The notes under the pieces: generated by a model
Databases searched by the model: none
What the model was told of the DNA's origin: nothing
What the model saw: the letters and a program-made list of their open reading frames with translations, nothing else
Made by a program: the position numbers and the translations under genes
Assembly (NCBI GenBank): GCA_022794255.1
Contig: JAAWEL010000046.1
Location: 1 to 45,113, forward strand
Direction of reading: 5' to 3'
Source: Lachnospiraceae bacterium
GTDB taxonomy: Bacteria; Bacillota; Clostridia; Lachnospirales; Lachnospiraceae
Length of the DNA stretch: 45,113 nucleotides
Shown: positions 1-7,495 of the stretch, piece by piece
Numbering within the stretch: position 1 is the stretch's first letter
How the letters are laid out: every line of letters begins with the position of its first letter

Positions 1-590
1 GTGAACACTCTATGATCGGTAAGTTTATTGACACCATCACTCCGGAGGAGCAGCTTCCCAAGACCATGACCAGCTATTCGCCTTGTTTCCGGAAAGAGAA
101 GGGCGCTCATGGAATCGAGGAGCGGGGAGTCTACCGGATCCATCAGTTTGAGAAGCAGGAGATGATTGTGGTGTGTAAGCCAATGGAGTCTCCTATGTGG
201 TATGATAGACTGTGGAAGAACACGGTGGATCTGTTCCGCTCTCTGGATATTCCGGTCAGGACCTTGGAGTGTTGTTCCGGGGACTTGGCAGATCTGAAAG
301 TGAAATCCTGTGATGTGGAGGCATGGTCTCCCAGGCAAAAGAAGTATTTTGAGGTGGGTTCCTGCTCCAATCTAGGCGATGCCCAGGCCCGCCGTTTAAA
401 GATCCGGGTGGATGGAGAGAAGGGGAAGTATTTTGCCCATACGCTCAACAACACAGTGGTGGCTCCGCCCCGTATGCTGATTGCTTTTCTGGAGAATAAT
501 CTGCAGGCAGACGGGACGGTGAAGATTCCCAAAGCCCTTCAGATGTATATGGGCGGCAGGGAAGTGATGATACCAAAGAAAGATAAGTAA
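1..590 (+). CDS. serS: Seryl-tRNA synthetase, C-terminal part (5' end outside window)
   Basis: This is the C-terminal catalytic part of a class II seryl-tRNA synthetase, which charges tRNA-Ser with serine in the cytoplasm. The frame is open to the left edge: the codons before the first internal ATG (12) read Glu-His-Ser, and class II motif 2 follows (SPCFRKEKG, then the IHQFEKQEM segment). Further on are the serine-site stretch around CSGDLADLK and FEVGSCSNLGDAQARR. Motif 3 is seen as PPRMLIAFLENN near the end, and the tail MGGREVMIPKK is typical of bacterial SerRS. The N-terminal tRNA-binding coiled coil and motif 1 lie upstream of the window. About 195 codons are present, under half of a normal SerRS (about 425 residues). 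The ATG at 12 is internal and not the real start. No terminator is visible just after the stop. Confidence 0.93.
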   Translation, partial: EHSMIGKFIDTITPEEQLPKTMTSYSPCFRKEKGAHGIEERGVYRIHQFEKQEMIVVCKPMESPMWYDRLWKNTVDLFRSLDIPVRTLECCSGDLADLKVKSCDVEAWSPRQKKYFEVGSCSNLGDAQARRLKIRVDGEKGKYFAHTLNNTVVAPPRMLIAFLENNLQADGTVKIPKALQMYMGGREVMIPKKDK

Positions 591-734
591 CATAAAATTT
601 AAGAAAAATGTAAAAAGAGCTAAAAAGTAATAGACAAAAGAGAAGGGATAAGGTAAAATCATAGATGGTCAGGCAGGATTGGGAGGATCTTGTATTGACC
701 ATATTAAGGAAAGTGGAAGAAGGGAGAACCCGAT
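591..734. other. Intergenic spacer after serS
   Basis: This A-rich spacer has no convincing hairpin terminator. A ribosome binding site (AGGGAG, 721-726) precedes the next gene. A TTGACC hexamer near 695 has no clear -10 partner at a suitable distance, so I do not call a promoter. Confidence 0.4.
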
Positions 735-1226
735 ATGAAACCATGGAATGTGGTTGTGGACGGAAAGAAGTATGAGATCAAGGCAAAGGGTGGTAAGCTG
801 GTTGTCAATGGCGAGAAGAATAAACTGAAAAACCTTATGTCCAAAAAGGATGGTATGTGGAAAATTTATGAGCTTCCCTTAGGGCCGAAGAAGGCAGAGT
901 ATTATGTGAATACATGGGTCGGAGGAGCTAAGCTTATCATGGATGGAGTGGATTGTGCCACAGGAAAGCCTTATACACCTGCGCGTCTGCCAAAATGGGC
1001 ATATGTATTTTTGGTAATTCATCTGGCATACATTTTATTCCTGTTAGGAGGGGCTTTAGGCGTATTGATGGCATTCCTGGGAATGATGGCAACCATCTCC
1101 GTTTCCTGCAATAACAATTTTTCGCTTCCGGTAAAGGTTTTGCTGAATATTGGGATTGCAGTAGGGTTCGCGGTGGTTGATCTGGGGATTGTATTTATGG
1201 TAGGCAGCCTGGTGAGTGCGCTTTAG
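735..1226 (+). CDS. Two-TM membrane protein of unknown function
   Basis: I do not recognise the family. The first 85 residues are soluble, lysine- and glycine-rich and start with a beta-rich VVDGKKYEIKAKGG-type segment. Residues about 90-118 and about 133-160 are two strongly hydrophobic segments, so the protein is probably an integral membrane protein with a cytoplasmic N-terminal domain. The start at 735 is supported by AGGGAG at 721-726. The gene stands between serS and a DUF1189-like membrane gene on the same strand and ends just before a clear intrinsic terminator (1273-1296). It is probably a monocistronic or serS-linked gene. Role unknown. Confidence 0.72.
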   Translation: MKPWNVVVDGKKYEIKAKGGKLVVNGEKNKLKNLMSKKDGMWKIYELPLGPKKAEYYVNTWVGGAKLIMDGVDCATGKPYTPARLPKWAYVFLVIHLAYILFLLGGALGVLMAFLGMMATISVSCNNNFSLPVKVLLNIGIAVGFAVVDLGIVFMVGSLVSAL

Positions 1227-1272
1227 TCATCCGGATGTTTGTTTTCAAAATGTACATACGTATTTTTTATAA

Positions 1273-1296
1273 CCGGCGCTTCGGCGCCGGATTTTC
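1273..1296 (+). terminator. Intrinsic terminator
   Basis: A perfect 7-bp GC stem (CCGGCGC / GCGCCGG) closes on a TTCG tetraloop and is followed by ATTTTCT. It ends transcription of the preceding membrane-protein gene. Confidence 0.85.
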
Positions 1297-1358
1297 TAAA
1301 TATGCCTGATTGAAAGATTAAAAATGATGTTTTCTTACAGGGAAAGGAAGCGATTAAT

Positions 1359-2255
1359 ATGAATGTATTTAGTGAGCTGATTCATTCTGTCTATGATCTG
1401 AAAAGCTATAGTCTTTTTTTGAAGGATAAGAAGAGAAAGACTTTTCTCTTCGGCTTTCTTTTGGTGCTGATCTATTATCTTATAACCATTATTTTGCCGC
1501 TTGTCCGGTTTCAGGTATCCACTGGTGGAGTTATGCATATGATAGAGGAGGTGGTTCCGGACTTTTCGATTGCAGACGGGCGTCTGGATATGAAGGAGCA
1601 GTTTGAATTTGCAGACGGGGACACGTACTTTTTTGTAGATACAAAAAACGAGGACATGGCTCAGGAGAAACTTTTAGAGAATCTGCGCAGCTATAGTGTG
1701 GTACTGATTGTGGATTCTCAGAATGTGGTGGTCAAGAGCAACGGGCAGGTGCAGATGCTGGATATTTCTGATTATGATCTTGATATTACCAAATCGGAGC
1801 TGATTGAGATGCTTGCTCCTTTTGTGACCATTGTTATTGGGGTGGTATTGATTCTTGTATTTCTTTTTATGGAAGTGACATTTTTCTTTGGCGTCTTGTT
1901 TGTCGGGTTGTTTGGGATGATCGTAGCGTCCTGCGTGCAGGCCAAGTTGACTTTTGGAGAATTGTATAAACTGGGAATCTACACCCGGACCACATCTCTG
2001 CTTCTCAAGGCAGTGTTTTCCTTCCTCCCTGTGGGAATACCCTTTTATCCGATTGTGAGTCTGGGAATATCCCTGGCCTATCTGGCAGGAGCTTTACGGA
2101 AAATGAACACAGAGGATCTGGGCGGCAGACCAGTGGTATTCTATTCCGAAGGGATGGAAAAGGACCGGTGGAGCCGGCCCCAGGAGAATCCTGACTCCTG
2201 GAACCATTTGCAGGCAGATGAGGACAGATGGAACCGCCCTGAAGATTATAAATAA
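1359..2255 (+). CDS. DUF1189-like membrane protein
   Basis: The protein has 298 residues with a hydrophobic segment at about 29-50, an extracytoplasmic domain at about 51-150, and a cluster of hydrophobic segments at about 155-245. This layout, with the N-terminal SVYDLKSYSLFLKDKK element and the late GELYKLGIYTRT element, matches DUF1189-type proteins of Firmicutes, whose biochemical role is not settled. The start at 1359 is backed by an AAGGAAG site about 7 bases upstream. The C-terminal tail (residues about 255-298) is hydrophilic and rich in Asp, Arg and Trp, with a repeated DRW(S/N)RP pattern. The gene is convergent with the SIMPL lipoprotein gene, only 17 bases away. Confidence 0.75.
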   Translation: MNVFSELIHSVYDLKSYSLFLKDKKRKTFLFGFLLVLIYYLITIILPLVRFQVSTGGVMHMIEEVVPDFSIADGRLDMKEQFEFADGDTYFFVDTKNEDMAQEKLLENLRSYSVVLIVDSQNVVVKSNGQVQMLDISDYDLDITKSELIEMLAPFVTIVIGVVLILVFLFMEVTFFFGVLFVGLFGMIVASCVQAKLTFGELYKLGIYTRTTSLLLKAVFSFLPVGIPFYPIVSLGISLAYLAGALRKMNTEDLGGRPVVFYSEGMEKDRWSRPQENPDSWNHLQADEDRWNRPEDYK

Positions 2256-2272
2256 AGCAGAAGGCTGGCGCA

Positions 2273-3055
2273 TCAGTGCGCTACGGCGAAATCCACCGTG
2301 ATTTGTGCCTGAATCTTCAGTTGTCCGGGCATAACGGCCATATCTTCTTCCTTGGCAGTTGCCATATCCCTGGCAGCACTGTAGTTGGTGTAGGACTGCA
2401 TAGCTCTGGCGGAGGTGTCTGGCATAGATTCATTTATGTGTATAACTGGTCCTAAGTTACAGCCGCCGGCTTCAGCCAGAACCTGGGCTTTCTCTCTGGC
2501 AGAATCCACAGCCCTTTTCAAGGCTTCCTGGTAGCTTTGTTCATACTGACTGGAAAGGTAAGAGACGGATTCTACCCGGTTTGCGCCCTGCTTTACCGTG
2601 CTGGTAATCAGTTCGCCCACCTGATCAATGGGAATCTGAGATACAGTCACCCGGGCAGACATCTCATAGTCAATGATGGTTCTGCCATTGTTCCAGTCGT
2701 AGTTGGGTTCTAAATTGTAGTCGGAGGTTTGGATGGATTCCTCAGATATCCCCTGGGATTTCAAATATTCCAGAACCTGATCCAGGGATTTGGAGTTGAG
2801 CTGCTGACATTCCTGGGCAGTAGCGGCTTTTGTGCTGACGCAAAATACCAGCTGGGCAATATCCGGTACCACATAGACCTCCTGGGAGCTGGATACGGTG
2901 ATCACCTGGCTGGATGTATCCTCAATCTTGATGGAGGTAGGCATGGAAGCGCCAAGAGAAGCACCCAGGTCATGGGCTGCCTGAGGAGAGGTACATGCCG
3001 TGAGAGCGGCGGATGTTATCAGGGTAAGAATGGGAATAACTACTTGTTTTTTCAT
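2273..3055 (-). CDS. SIMPL-domain (DUF541) lipoprotein
   Basis: This is a 260-residue exported lipoprotein: MKKQVVIPILTL signal peptide, then a lipobox around SAALTAC with the Cys near residue 21. The mature part carries the SIMPL (DUF541) fold, recognisable from the VSSSQEVYVVPDIAQLVFCV strand, the DYNLEPNYDW element and the repeated AREKAQVLAEAGG helix typical of the family. SIMPL proteins are oligomeric envelope proteins linked to stress tolerance in other bacteria; the exact role here is inference. I place the start at 3055 rather than at 3076 because GGAGG lies just upstream of this ATG and the signal peptide then begins properly with MKK. Confidence 0.85.
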   Translation of the reverse strand: MKKQVVIPILTLITSAALTACTSPQAAHDLGASLGASMPTSIKIEDTSSQVITVSSSQEVYVVPDIAQLVFCVSTKAATAQECQQLNSKSLDQVLEYLKSQGISEESIQTSDYNLEPNYDWNNGRTIIDYEMSARVTVSQIPIDQVGELITSTVKQGANRVESVSYLSSQYEQSYQEALKRAVDSAREKAQVLAEAGGCNLGPVIHINESMPDTSARAMQSYTNYSAARDMATAKEEDMAVMPGQLKIQAQITVDFAVAH

Positions 3056-3197
3056 AATGTTTCCTCCATTTAGCACTTTGTAGAGCTTAAGTCTGATTTT
3101 TTGGTATATAAATCAGTATAGAGGAAAAATTATTTTGATATATTTCTTTTTCATTACAGATCTGAGGAGAAAACCTTAATATTCGTAACGATTCATA

Positions 3198-3242
3198 CAA
3201 ATCTGGCCGCCAGGCTTTTTTATACCTGGCTGGCCAGATTTG
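3198..3242 (-). terminator. Probable terminator of rqcH (possibly bidirectional)
   Basis: A long imperfect stem (about 17 bp, one bulge) pairs 3198-3214 with 3225-3242 around an AT-rich loop, immediately downstream of the rqcH stop. The T tract on the minus strand is weak, so efficiency is uncertain. Confidence 0.55.
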
Positions 3243-3253
3243 TATTTTAACGA

Positions 3254-4996
3254 TTATCGGACTTCCTCCAGCTGAAGCTTTGGAATTGCCATCAGAGAGT
3301 AATTGGTGTGATAGATGACAAAGCCAGGGGCTCCGCCAGCCGCCTTTTTAACATGCTTGCGCTGGATATAATCGATCTCCACTTTTTCATTGCCCCGCCC
3401 CTTAGAGTACCAGGCTGCCAGGGCTCCGGCCTCTTCAAATACCCGGTCCGGCAGTTTTTGGCCCTCTGTTTTGACGACCACATGGGAACCAGGAATCCCT
3501 TTGGCATGAAACCACCAATCACTACTACCAGCGATCTTAAAGGTGACTTCTTCATTTTGATAATTATTTTTTCCCACATACATATGAAAGCCATCAGAAG
3601 AGAGGTAGTGGAAAGGGCGGCTGGTGATCTTTGCCTTTTTTCCGCCAGGTCCTCTTTTCTTGATAAAACCAAATTCAGTCAGCTCCTCCTTGATGGGTAC
3701 CAGATCTTCTTCCCGAGTGGCAATATCCAGGGCAGCGCTGATGGACTCCAAATGATCGATTTCCTGTCGGGTCTCTTTTACCATCTCAGTCATAGCCTGG
3801 TGGGTGCGTTTTAGCTTATTGTATCTGGCAAAGTATTTCTGAGAATTTTCCTGCGCTGTGAGTTGGGGATCTAAGGGGATGCGTACCTCCTTATTGGTAT
3901 AATAGTTAAGACAACTTAACTCTTTCTCCCCTCCAGTGAGCTCATAGCCGTAGGAGGTCAAAAGCTCTCCCCAGATCTTGTAACGTTCCCGCTTTTCCGT
4001 GTCTTTGAGCTGCTTTAGCTGAAGATCATATTTTTTGTAGTTTCGCTCCAGGGCTGTCTGGACGATCCGGCGCAGATCAGAGGATTTCTGACGGATGCGG
4101 GTGAGTACGCTCTTCTCAGCATAGTAGGCGTTAAGAAGTGTACTTATGGAAGAAAATTTTTTGGACTCAAATCCATCTCCCTCAAAACAGGTCAGAGGAA
4201 CAGAGGAGAATTCTGCCGGTTCTCCTTTTTGGTACAGAATGACAGGGGAAAAACAGCCGTTTTTTACATCCTCCATCATAAGAGAAAGCCTGCGATAGAG
4301 ATGGCACAGCTCAGTTTGTGACAGTTCATTGGCCGAGTGATCTCCGTCAATGGAGGCCAAATGGCACAGCTCTGTACCGATTACAGGACTGATGCCAGTC
4401 AATTTCTGATACAGGGCCTTCTGGACAGGGGAGGGGGTGCTGTGAAAAAGATCAATGAATTCTTCCTCTGCGATGGTGAGAGGATTGGCTTTCTCCACAG
4501 TCTGAGGGATGAAATAGGTTCTCCCCGGCAGAACCTCCCGGACAGAGCTAACCTGAGAGGAAATGTGCTTGATACTATCTAAAATGGTTCCGTCCTCCCT
4601 GCAAAAGATAATGTTGCTGTGCTTGCCCATGAGCTCCACAATCAGACGCTTGCAGCTCAGATCCCCCATCTCGTCCAGATGTTCTATGGTAAATTCCAGG
4701 ATTCTTTCCAGTCCTGGCTGACTTACCTTTATAATTTTTCCGGAACCAATGTGCTTGCGAAGAAGCATACAAAAGTTGGGGGCTGTGAGAGGCCCTGGCT
4801 TATTTGTGTCCGTAAAATAGGCCAAAGGAAGACTGGCGCTTGCAGAGAGAGACAAACGCAGGATTTCCCGGTTGTTTTTTATGGTAAGCAAAAGCTCATC
4901 CTTTTCCGGCTGGGCGATCTTGCTAATGCGTCCTCCCTCCAGCTTCTGCCGGATATCGTGGGCCAGGTTTGCAATTACAATTCCATCGAATGCCAT
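3254..4996 (-). CDS. rqcH: RqcH / NEMF-family ribosome quality control factor
   Basis: The protein (580 residues, normal length) matches the bacterial Rqc2/NEMF family formerly annotated as fibronectin-binding protein. The family binds obstructed 50S subunits with peptidyl-tRNA and recruits tRNA-Ala for C-terminal alanine tailing. Visible parts are the NFACT-N domain starting MAFDGIVIANL, the MLLRKHIGSG element near residue 77, a coiled-coil middle (about 290-430), and the NFACT-R domain with HMYVGKNNYQNEEV and DWWFHAKGIPGSHVV (about 470-540). At the position of the catalytically important DR motif (D97/R98 in Bacillus) this protein has Glu97-Arg98, a conservative change. The start is supported by AAAGGAG on the minus strand. 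Confidence 0.95.
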   Translation of the reverse strand: MAFDGIVIANLAHDIRQKLEGGRISKIAQPEKDELLLTIKNNREILRLSLSASASLPLAYFTDTNKPGPLTAPNFCMLLRKHIGSGKIIKVSQPGLERILEFTIEHLDEMGDLSCKRLIVELMGKHSNIIFCREDGTILDSIKHISSQVSSVREVLPGRTYFIPQTVEKANPLTIAEEEFIDLFHSTPSPVQKALYQKLTGISPVIGTELCHLASIDGDHSANELSQTELCHLYRRLSLMMEDVKNGCFSPVILYQKGEPAEFSSVPLTCFEGDGFESKKFSSISTLLNAYYAEKSVLTRIRQKSSDLRRIVQTALERNYKKYDLQLKQLKDTEKRERYKIWGELLTSYGYELTGGEKELSCLNYYTNKEVRIPLDPQLTAQENSQKYFARYNKLKRTHQAMTEMVKETRQEIDHLESISAALDIATREEDLVPIKEELTEFGFIKKRGPGGKKAKITSRPFHYLSSDGFHMYVGKNNYQNEEVTFKIAGSSDWWFHAKGIPGSHVVVKTEGQKLPDRVFEEAGALAAWYSKGRGNEKVEIDYIQRKHVKKAAGGAPGFVIYHTNYSLMAIPKLQLEEVR

Positions 4997-5175
4997 GATG
5001 TTTTACTCCTTTATGCTTTCGCCAAAGCCACCAAAAGCCCTTTGGGCATGGCAAAACCCCGCCGCTGCCGGTGGGATATGGCTAAGTAGGATTGGTTAAT
5101 AGGATTCTAAAGGGGATTATACAGGAATTTTGGGGGATTGACAAGGCTTTGGGATGAAACGACCCAGGAACACTG

Positions 5176-5448
5176 TTATGGAATGACTCCCAGCTGACGG
5201 AACATGGCAAACACATAGGGCGCACCAAAAACATTTAAGGATTTTGGGCCGGTAATGGTGTGCTCTGTATCCGCCTGAATCTTTAAAAATGCCTTTTCAA
5301 AGGTGGCTCTGGTGATGGATTTCTTTTTTCGGTCAGTGAAAAATTCACCGCCTTTGATGGTATAGGTAAAGGGAAGGCCTTTGGCTGTGTAAAAGGTTTC
5401 CCCCTGATGAGCGATGATGGTGTCCCATAAGTTTTCTGCTGTAATCAT
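5176..5448 (-). CDS. Small conserved-looking protein of unknown function
   Basis: This 90-residue protein has no signal peptide or membrane segment and I do not recognise the family. It begins MITAENLWDTIIAHQGE, continues with a beta-rich and basic middle (TIKGGEFFTDRKKKS) and ends with an YVFAMFRQLGV helix, which would fit a small single-domain, possibly nucleic-acid-binding protein; that is a guess. The start at 5448 has only a weak GAAAGG-type site upstream. It lies upstream of rqcH on the same strand, about 180 bases away, and could be co-transcribed with it. Confidence 0.6.
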   Translation of the reverse strand: MITAENLWDTIIAHQGETFYTAKGLPFTYTIKGGEFFTDRKKKSITRATFEKAFLKIQADTEHTITGPKSLNVFGAPYVFAMFRQLGVIP

Positions 5449-5744
5449 TGGTGGACTGCCTTTCGAGAATATAGGATGGTTATGGGTATGATTATAGCGA
5501 AGTTTTGAGAGATTTACAACATAAAGTTGTAAAAATACTCATTTAAAGAGTAAATATCATTTCTTCCAGTTTTCAAACCTGACTGTCCAAATGCTTATTT
5601 CCCAAGGAGGTGTATCCTTTCGGAAAATATTACAAAATTATTAAAGAGCATTGCTTTTTTGTTCTAAAAGTATTAATATAAAAGAAGTATAATGGTTTTT
5701 CATAATGCGTTCGGAAATTCCAAAGGAAGAAACGGGGAGGAAAT
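5449..5744. other. Divergent intergenic region upstream of the bactofilin gene
   Basis: This 296-base AT-rich region separates the divergent unknown small gene and the bactofilin gene. A TATAAT lies at 5688-5693, followed by a GGGGAGG-type ribosome binding site near 5735. No good -35 is visible at 17 bases, so this would be a weak or activated promoter. Nothing else is evident. Confidence 0.4.
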
Positions 5745-6251
5745 ATGTTCAATTCAAAGAAGAAAGCAGATACGGTCAGTACAGGAATGATTAACACAAT
5801 TATCGGAAACAATTCTAAGATTGAGGGTGTTTTGGTGGCTTCGGACCCTACAAGGGTGGATGGGCTTTTGCAGGGGGAGATTTTGTCTAAAAGCTCGGTT
5901 ATTGTAGGAGAGAGCGGAGTGGTAAAGGGAGATATCCGCGCAGTTGAAATTCTTGTAGCGGGAACGGTCTATGGGAATCTGAAAGCGGAGGAGCGAATTG
6001 AGCTGACAGAGACCGGACGGGTACTGGGTGATTTGATTACGAAGAGCCTGGTGATCGATGAGGGTGCATCCTTTAAGGGAAGTTGTACCATGGAAGTTTT
6101 GGAAGAAAAGAAAGGCCCGGAGGATATCCGAGGTGGATTTCCGCTAGAGGAGCCTGCGCTGAATAAGACGCAGGAGGATAAAAAGAAGGAGCCTGAGGGC
6201 AGGGAGAACGGGAGTAAAAAAGACAATGAAAAAGGAAATGAAAAGAAATAA
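5745..6251 (+). CDS. Bactofilin family cytoskeletal protein
   Basis: This 168-residue bactofilin is a polymer-forming, beta-helical cytoskeletal protein. The core (about residues 15-120) shows the repeating short beta-strand pattern of the family, with MINTIIGNNSKIEG, then VDGLLQGEI, VVKGDIRA and VYGNLKAEER turns and the closing DEGASFKGSC segment. The C-terminal 45 residues are a charged, Glu/Lys-rich tail ending GNEKK. The stop is directly adjacent to the start of the NlpC/P60 gene, without any gap, indicating translational coupling. Bactofilins commonly scaffold cell-wall hydrolases, which fits this partner. Confidence 0.9.
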   Translation: MFNSKKKADTVSTGMINTIIGNNSKIEGVLVASDPTRVDGLLQGEILSKSSVIVGESGVVKGDIRAVEILVAGTVYGNLKAEERIELTETGRVLGDLITKSLVIDEGASFKGSCTMEVLEEKKGPEDIRGGFPLEEPALNKTQEDKKKEPEGRENGSKKDNEKGNEKK

Positions 6252-7340
6252 GTGCCAATGAAATGGAAAAAGTTTAAGAAGGAACGGATTTCTCTGGATT
6301 ACACAATCATGCTGGTGCCCCATTCTCAGAAAAAGCCGATCCATTTTAAGACTCCAGTGTGGACCTTTGGTGTTATTTTTCTTGGGCTGTTAGTGCTTAC
6401 AGGGGCCTGTCTGTTTTTTGCCGGTTCCCGCCATCAGCTGATGCAGGTGCGCCGGGAAAAAGAGCAGCTGGAGCAGGAGTGGGAGCGGCTGGCGCAGCAG
6501 AAGCAATTGGCAGATCAGGAAAACGAGATTCTCCGGCAGGAGCAGGAGCTGCAAAAGCAGGAGCTTGAGGATTTGGAGGAGAGGACCAGGAATACCCTGA
6601 GAGATCTGGAGGAGCTGGTGGAACGGGAGGGGCAGATTCGTCAAGAGCTGGGGCTGGAAGAGATTTATACTAGTTCGGATGAGCCACAGGATGAGAGAGC
6701 TGGGGATGTGCCGGAAGAGACAGCTGAAGATGGAGCTGCAATTTCTGGTGGGGAAACCCAGGAGGGATCTGCAGAAATCAGCGGGACACTTCGGATTGCT
6801 TCCACAAATCTGCCTCTTATATTGGCGGAAAACACAGCGGATTTTCAGGCTATTCAGGCAGAGATGGGGATTTTGCAGACTTTGCTTGCAGAAAAGACAG
6901 GACAGTATGACGGATATCTGAGTACTATAGAGGAGCAGAAAGCAGCAGCTGCGGCAGAAAAGGCAAGAAAGGAGGCTCTGCGGGCTTCCATTGTCACCAG
7001 TGCGGCCAGCTATATTGGCAATTCTTATGTCTATGGAGGCAATGATCCCAACACAGGGGTGGATTGTTCTGGATTTACCAGATACATTCTGGGGCATACG
7101 GCAGGAGTTTATTTAAATCGGACTGCGGCAGAACAGTCAGGTCAGGGAAAAACTGTATCCATAGAAGAAGCCAGACCGGGAGATCTGGTCTTTTACAGCA
7201 ACGGAAGCTCTATTAATCATGTGGCTATTTATGCAGGAGACGGGCAAGTGATTCATGCTTCCAATGAGCGGGTTGGAATTACCCGGTCTAATATTTATTA
7301 CCGAACCCCGGTTAAGATCAAAAATGTTTTGGGGGATTAA
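6252..7340 (+). CDS. Membrane-anchored NlpC/P60 peptidoglycan hydrolase with coiled coil
   Basis: This bitopic protein has 362 residues if the GTG at 6252 is used; an ATG two codons later at 6258 is the alternative. A short cytoplasmic segment (DYTIMLVPHSQKKPIHFK) precedes one membrane helix (about 36-57). A long coiled coil (about 62-130), an acidic linker (about 140-185), a second coiled region (about 195-245) and a C-terminal NlpC/P60 domain (about 246-362) follow. Catalytic residues are visible: Cys272 in VDCSGFT, His323 in NHVAIYAG and a third polar residue His335 in VIHASN. It is predicted to cleave peptide cross-links of peptidoglycan outside the membrane. The N-terminal region resembles that of bactofilin-linked M23 peptidases, but the catalytic domain is of a different family. 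A strong terminator follows. Confidence 0.9.
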   Translation: MPMKWKKFKKERISLDYTIMLVPHSQKKPIHFKTPVWTFGVIFLGLLVLTGACLFFAGSRHQLMQVRREKEQLEQEWERLAQQKQLADQENEILRQEQELQKQELEDLEERTRNTLRDLEELVEREGQIRQELGLEEIYTSSDEPQDERAGDVPEETAEDGAAISGGETQEGSAEISGTLRIASTNLPLILAENTADFQAIQAEMGILQTLLAEKTGQYDGYLSTIEEQKAAAAAEKARKEALRASIVTSAASYIGNSYVYGGNDPNTGVDCSGFTRYILGHTAGVYLNRTAAEQSGQGKTVSIEEARPGDLVFYSNGSSINHVAIYAGDGQVIHASNERVGITRSNIYYRTPVKIKNVLGD

Positions 7341-7351
7341 GTGTTCTTTTT

Positions 7352-7394
7352 ACATCCCGGGATTGCCAGTGAGGCAGTCCGGGATGTTTTTATG
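7352..7394 (+). terminator. Intrinsic terminator of the bactofilin-hydrolase operon
   Basis: A 15-bp stem (ACATCCCG...CGGGATGT outer part, one bulge and one G-U pair inside) is followed by TTTTTAT. It lies 12 bases after the hydrolase stop. Confidence 0.9.
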
Positions 7395-7425
7395 TGCTTT
7401 TATCCTTCTTTTTTGTGGGAAATGA

Positions 7426-7454
7426 TTTACATTGGAATATAATTTTACTATAAT
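7426..7454 (+). promoter_or_regulatory. Sigma-A promoter of the FtsA-like gene
   Basis: A TTTACA -35 (7426-7431) and a TATAAT -10 (7449-7454) are separated by 17 bases, 41 bases before the chosen ATG. Confidence 0.75.
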
Positions 7455-7495
7455 GAAATGAATGGAAAGAAGATTGGTTGCGCAGGAGGGCATAT

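Noticed and set aside
6390..7097. 235-residue minus-strand frame
   Set aside because: Leu/Gln-rich translation opposite the coiled coil of the hydrolase; an antisense shadow of repetitive codons.
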